Shown here: piece after piece, positions 32,457-32,496 of the stretch | Layout of the letters: every line of letters begins with the position of its first letter | Position numbering within the stretch: the first letter of the stretch is position 1 | Assembly (NCBI GenBank): GCA_964562165.1 | Contig: CAZLRZ010000006.1 | Span: forward strand, 1-32,496 | DNA: 32,496 nt | Reading direction: 5' to 3' | Origin: JAKQLP01 sp964562165 | Lineage (GTDB): Bacteria > Patescibacteriota > Dojkabacteria > B142 > OLB20 | The notes under the pieces: model-generated | What the model was told of the DNA's origin: nothing | The model's database searches: none | What the model saw: only the letters and a program-made list of their open reading frames with translations | Program-made: the position numbers and the translations under genes

Positions 32457-32496
32457 ATGAATGATGTAAACACGCAACAACCAATTAATCAGGCCC
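32457..32496 (+). CDS. Start of a truncated unknown gene
   Basis: An ATG at 32457 opens a frame running to the window end (MNDVNTQQPINQA...). The promoter candidate upstream and the divergent position relative to the Wzy-like gene support a real start, but 13 residues are too few to identify it. The polar Asn/Gln/Pro start is typical of a cytoplasmic N-terminal tail. Confidence 0.45.
   Translation, partial: MNDVNTQQPINQA

Noticed and set aside
1..32496. Mobile elements, CRISPR arrays, toxin-antitoxin or defence genes.
   Set aside because: No transposase, integrase, phage gene, regularly spaced repeats or defence domains are visible; the window is housekeeping sequence.

Overview
The window is an AT-rich (about two-thirds A+T by eye), gene-dense bacterial chromosome segment with 31 protein genes, two of them cut by the window edges. 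I see no tRNA, rRNA, CRISPR array, insertion sequence or prophage. The content points to a Candidate Phyla Radiation (Patescibacteria) genome. Housekeeping operons are stripped down: rpsB-tsf-frr-rseP lacks pyrH, uppS and cdsA, and rpsF-ssb-rpsR lacks rplI. RseP carries a large insert, EF-Ts is short, and TopA has Cys-poor C-terminal repeats. An AT-rich lineage such as Dojkabacteria or Microgenomates is a guess; the sequence alone does not settle it.

Layout. 1-7137 (+): cell shape and wall synthesis (mreB partial, mreC, mreD, PBP2), then dprA and topA. 7138-11400 (+): a promoter-rich leader, then rpsB, tsf, frr and the site-2 protease rseP. 11401-14215 (+): rpsU with a strong promoter and Shine-Dalgarno sequence, then the replication/repair cluster dnaX-ybaB-recR. 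14216-15753 (+): a CCA-adding-type nucleotidyltransferase behind a promoter studded with TGTACA palindromes. 16086-18626 (+): a beta-CASP RNase and the YchF GTPase. 18715-24197 (+): rpsF-ssb-rpsR, a 635-residue protein of unknown function, then two envelope proteases (CtpA, HtrA). 24181-26504 (-): rpmE-prfA-prmC, a translation-termination unit converging on and overlapping htrA. 26804-28677 (+): a degenerate metallo-beta-lactamase-like protein followed by dnaB. 29011-30132 (+): a membrane protein with two carboxypeptidase-regulatory-like beta-sandwiches. 30146-32359 (-): an O-antigen-ligase/Wzy-like membrane protein with a TPR tail. 32457 onward (+): the first codons of another gene.

Themes. 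Replication and recombination (DnaX, YbaB, RecR, SSB, DnaB, TopA, DprA) are interleaved with translation (S2, EF-Ts, RRF, S21, S6, S18, L31, RF1, PrmC, YchF) and envelope biogenesis and proteolysis (Mre/PBP2, RseP, CtpA, HtrA, Wzy-like). Promoters recur as extended -10 (TGn-TATAAT-like) elements, mainly before ribosomal-protein operons. Those first genes are also nearly the only ones with a recognisable Shine-Dalgarno sequence; most others start after short AT-rich spacers. All 30 readable stop codons are TAA (27) or TAG (3), never TGA.

The observations most worth checking are a probable programmed -1 frameshift or slippage site in dnaX that would yield a gamma-like product, the unknown 635-residue protein, the TGTACA operator-like array, the missing TGA stops, and the structured rpsB leader. 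I found no clear novel multi-gene system; the unknown protein is the best candidate for undescribed biology.
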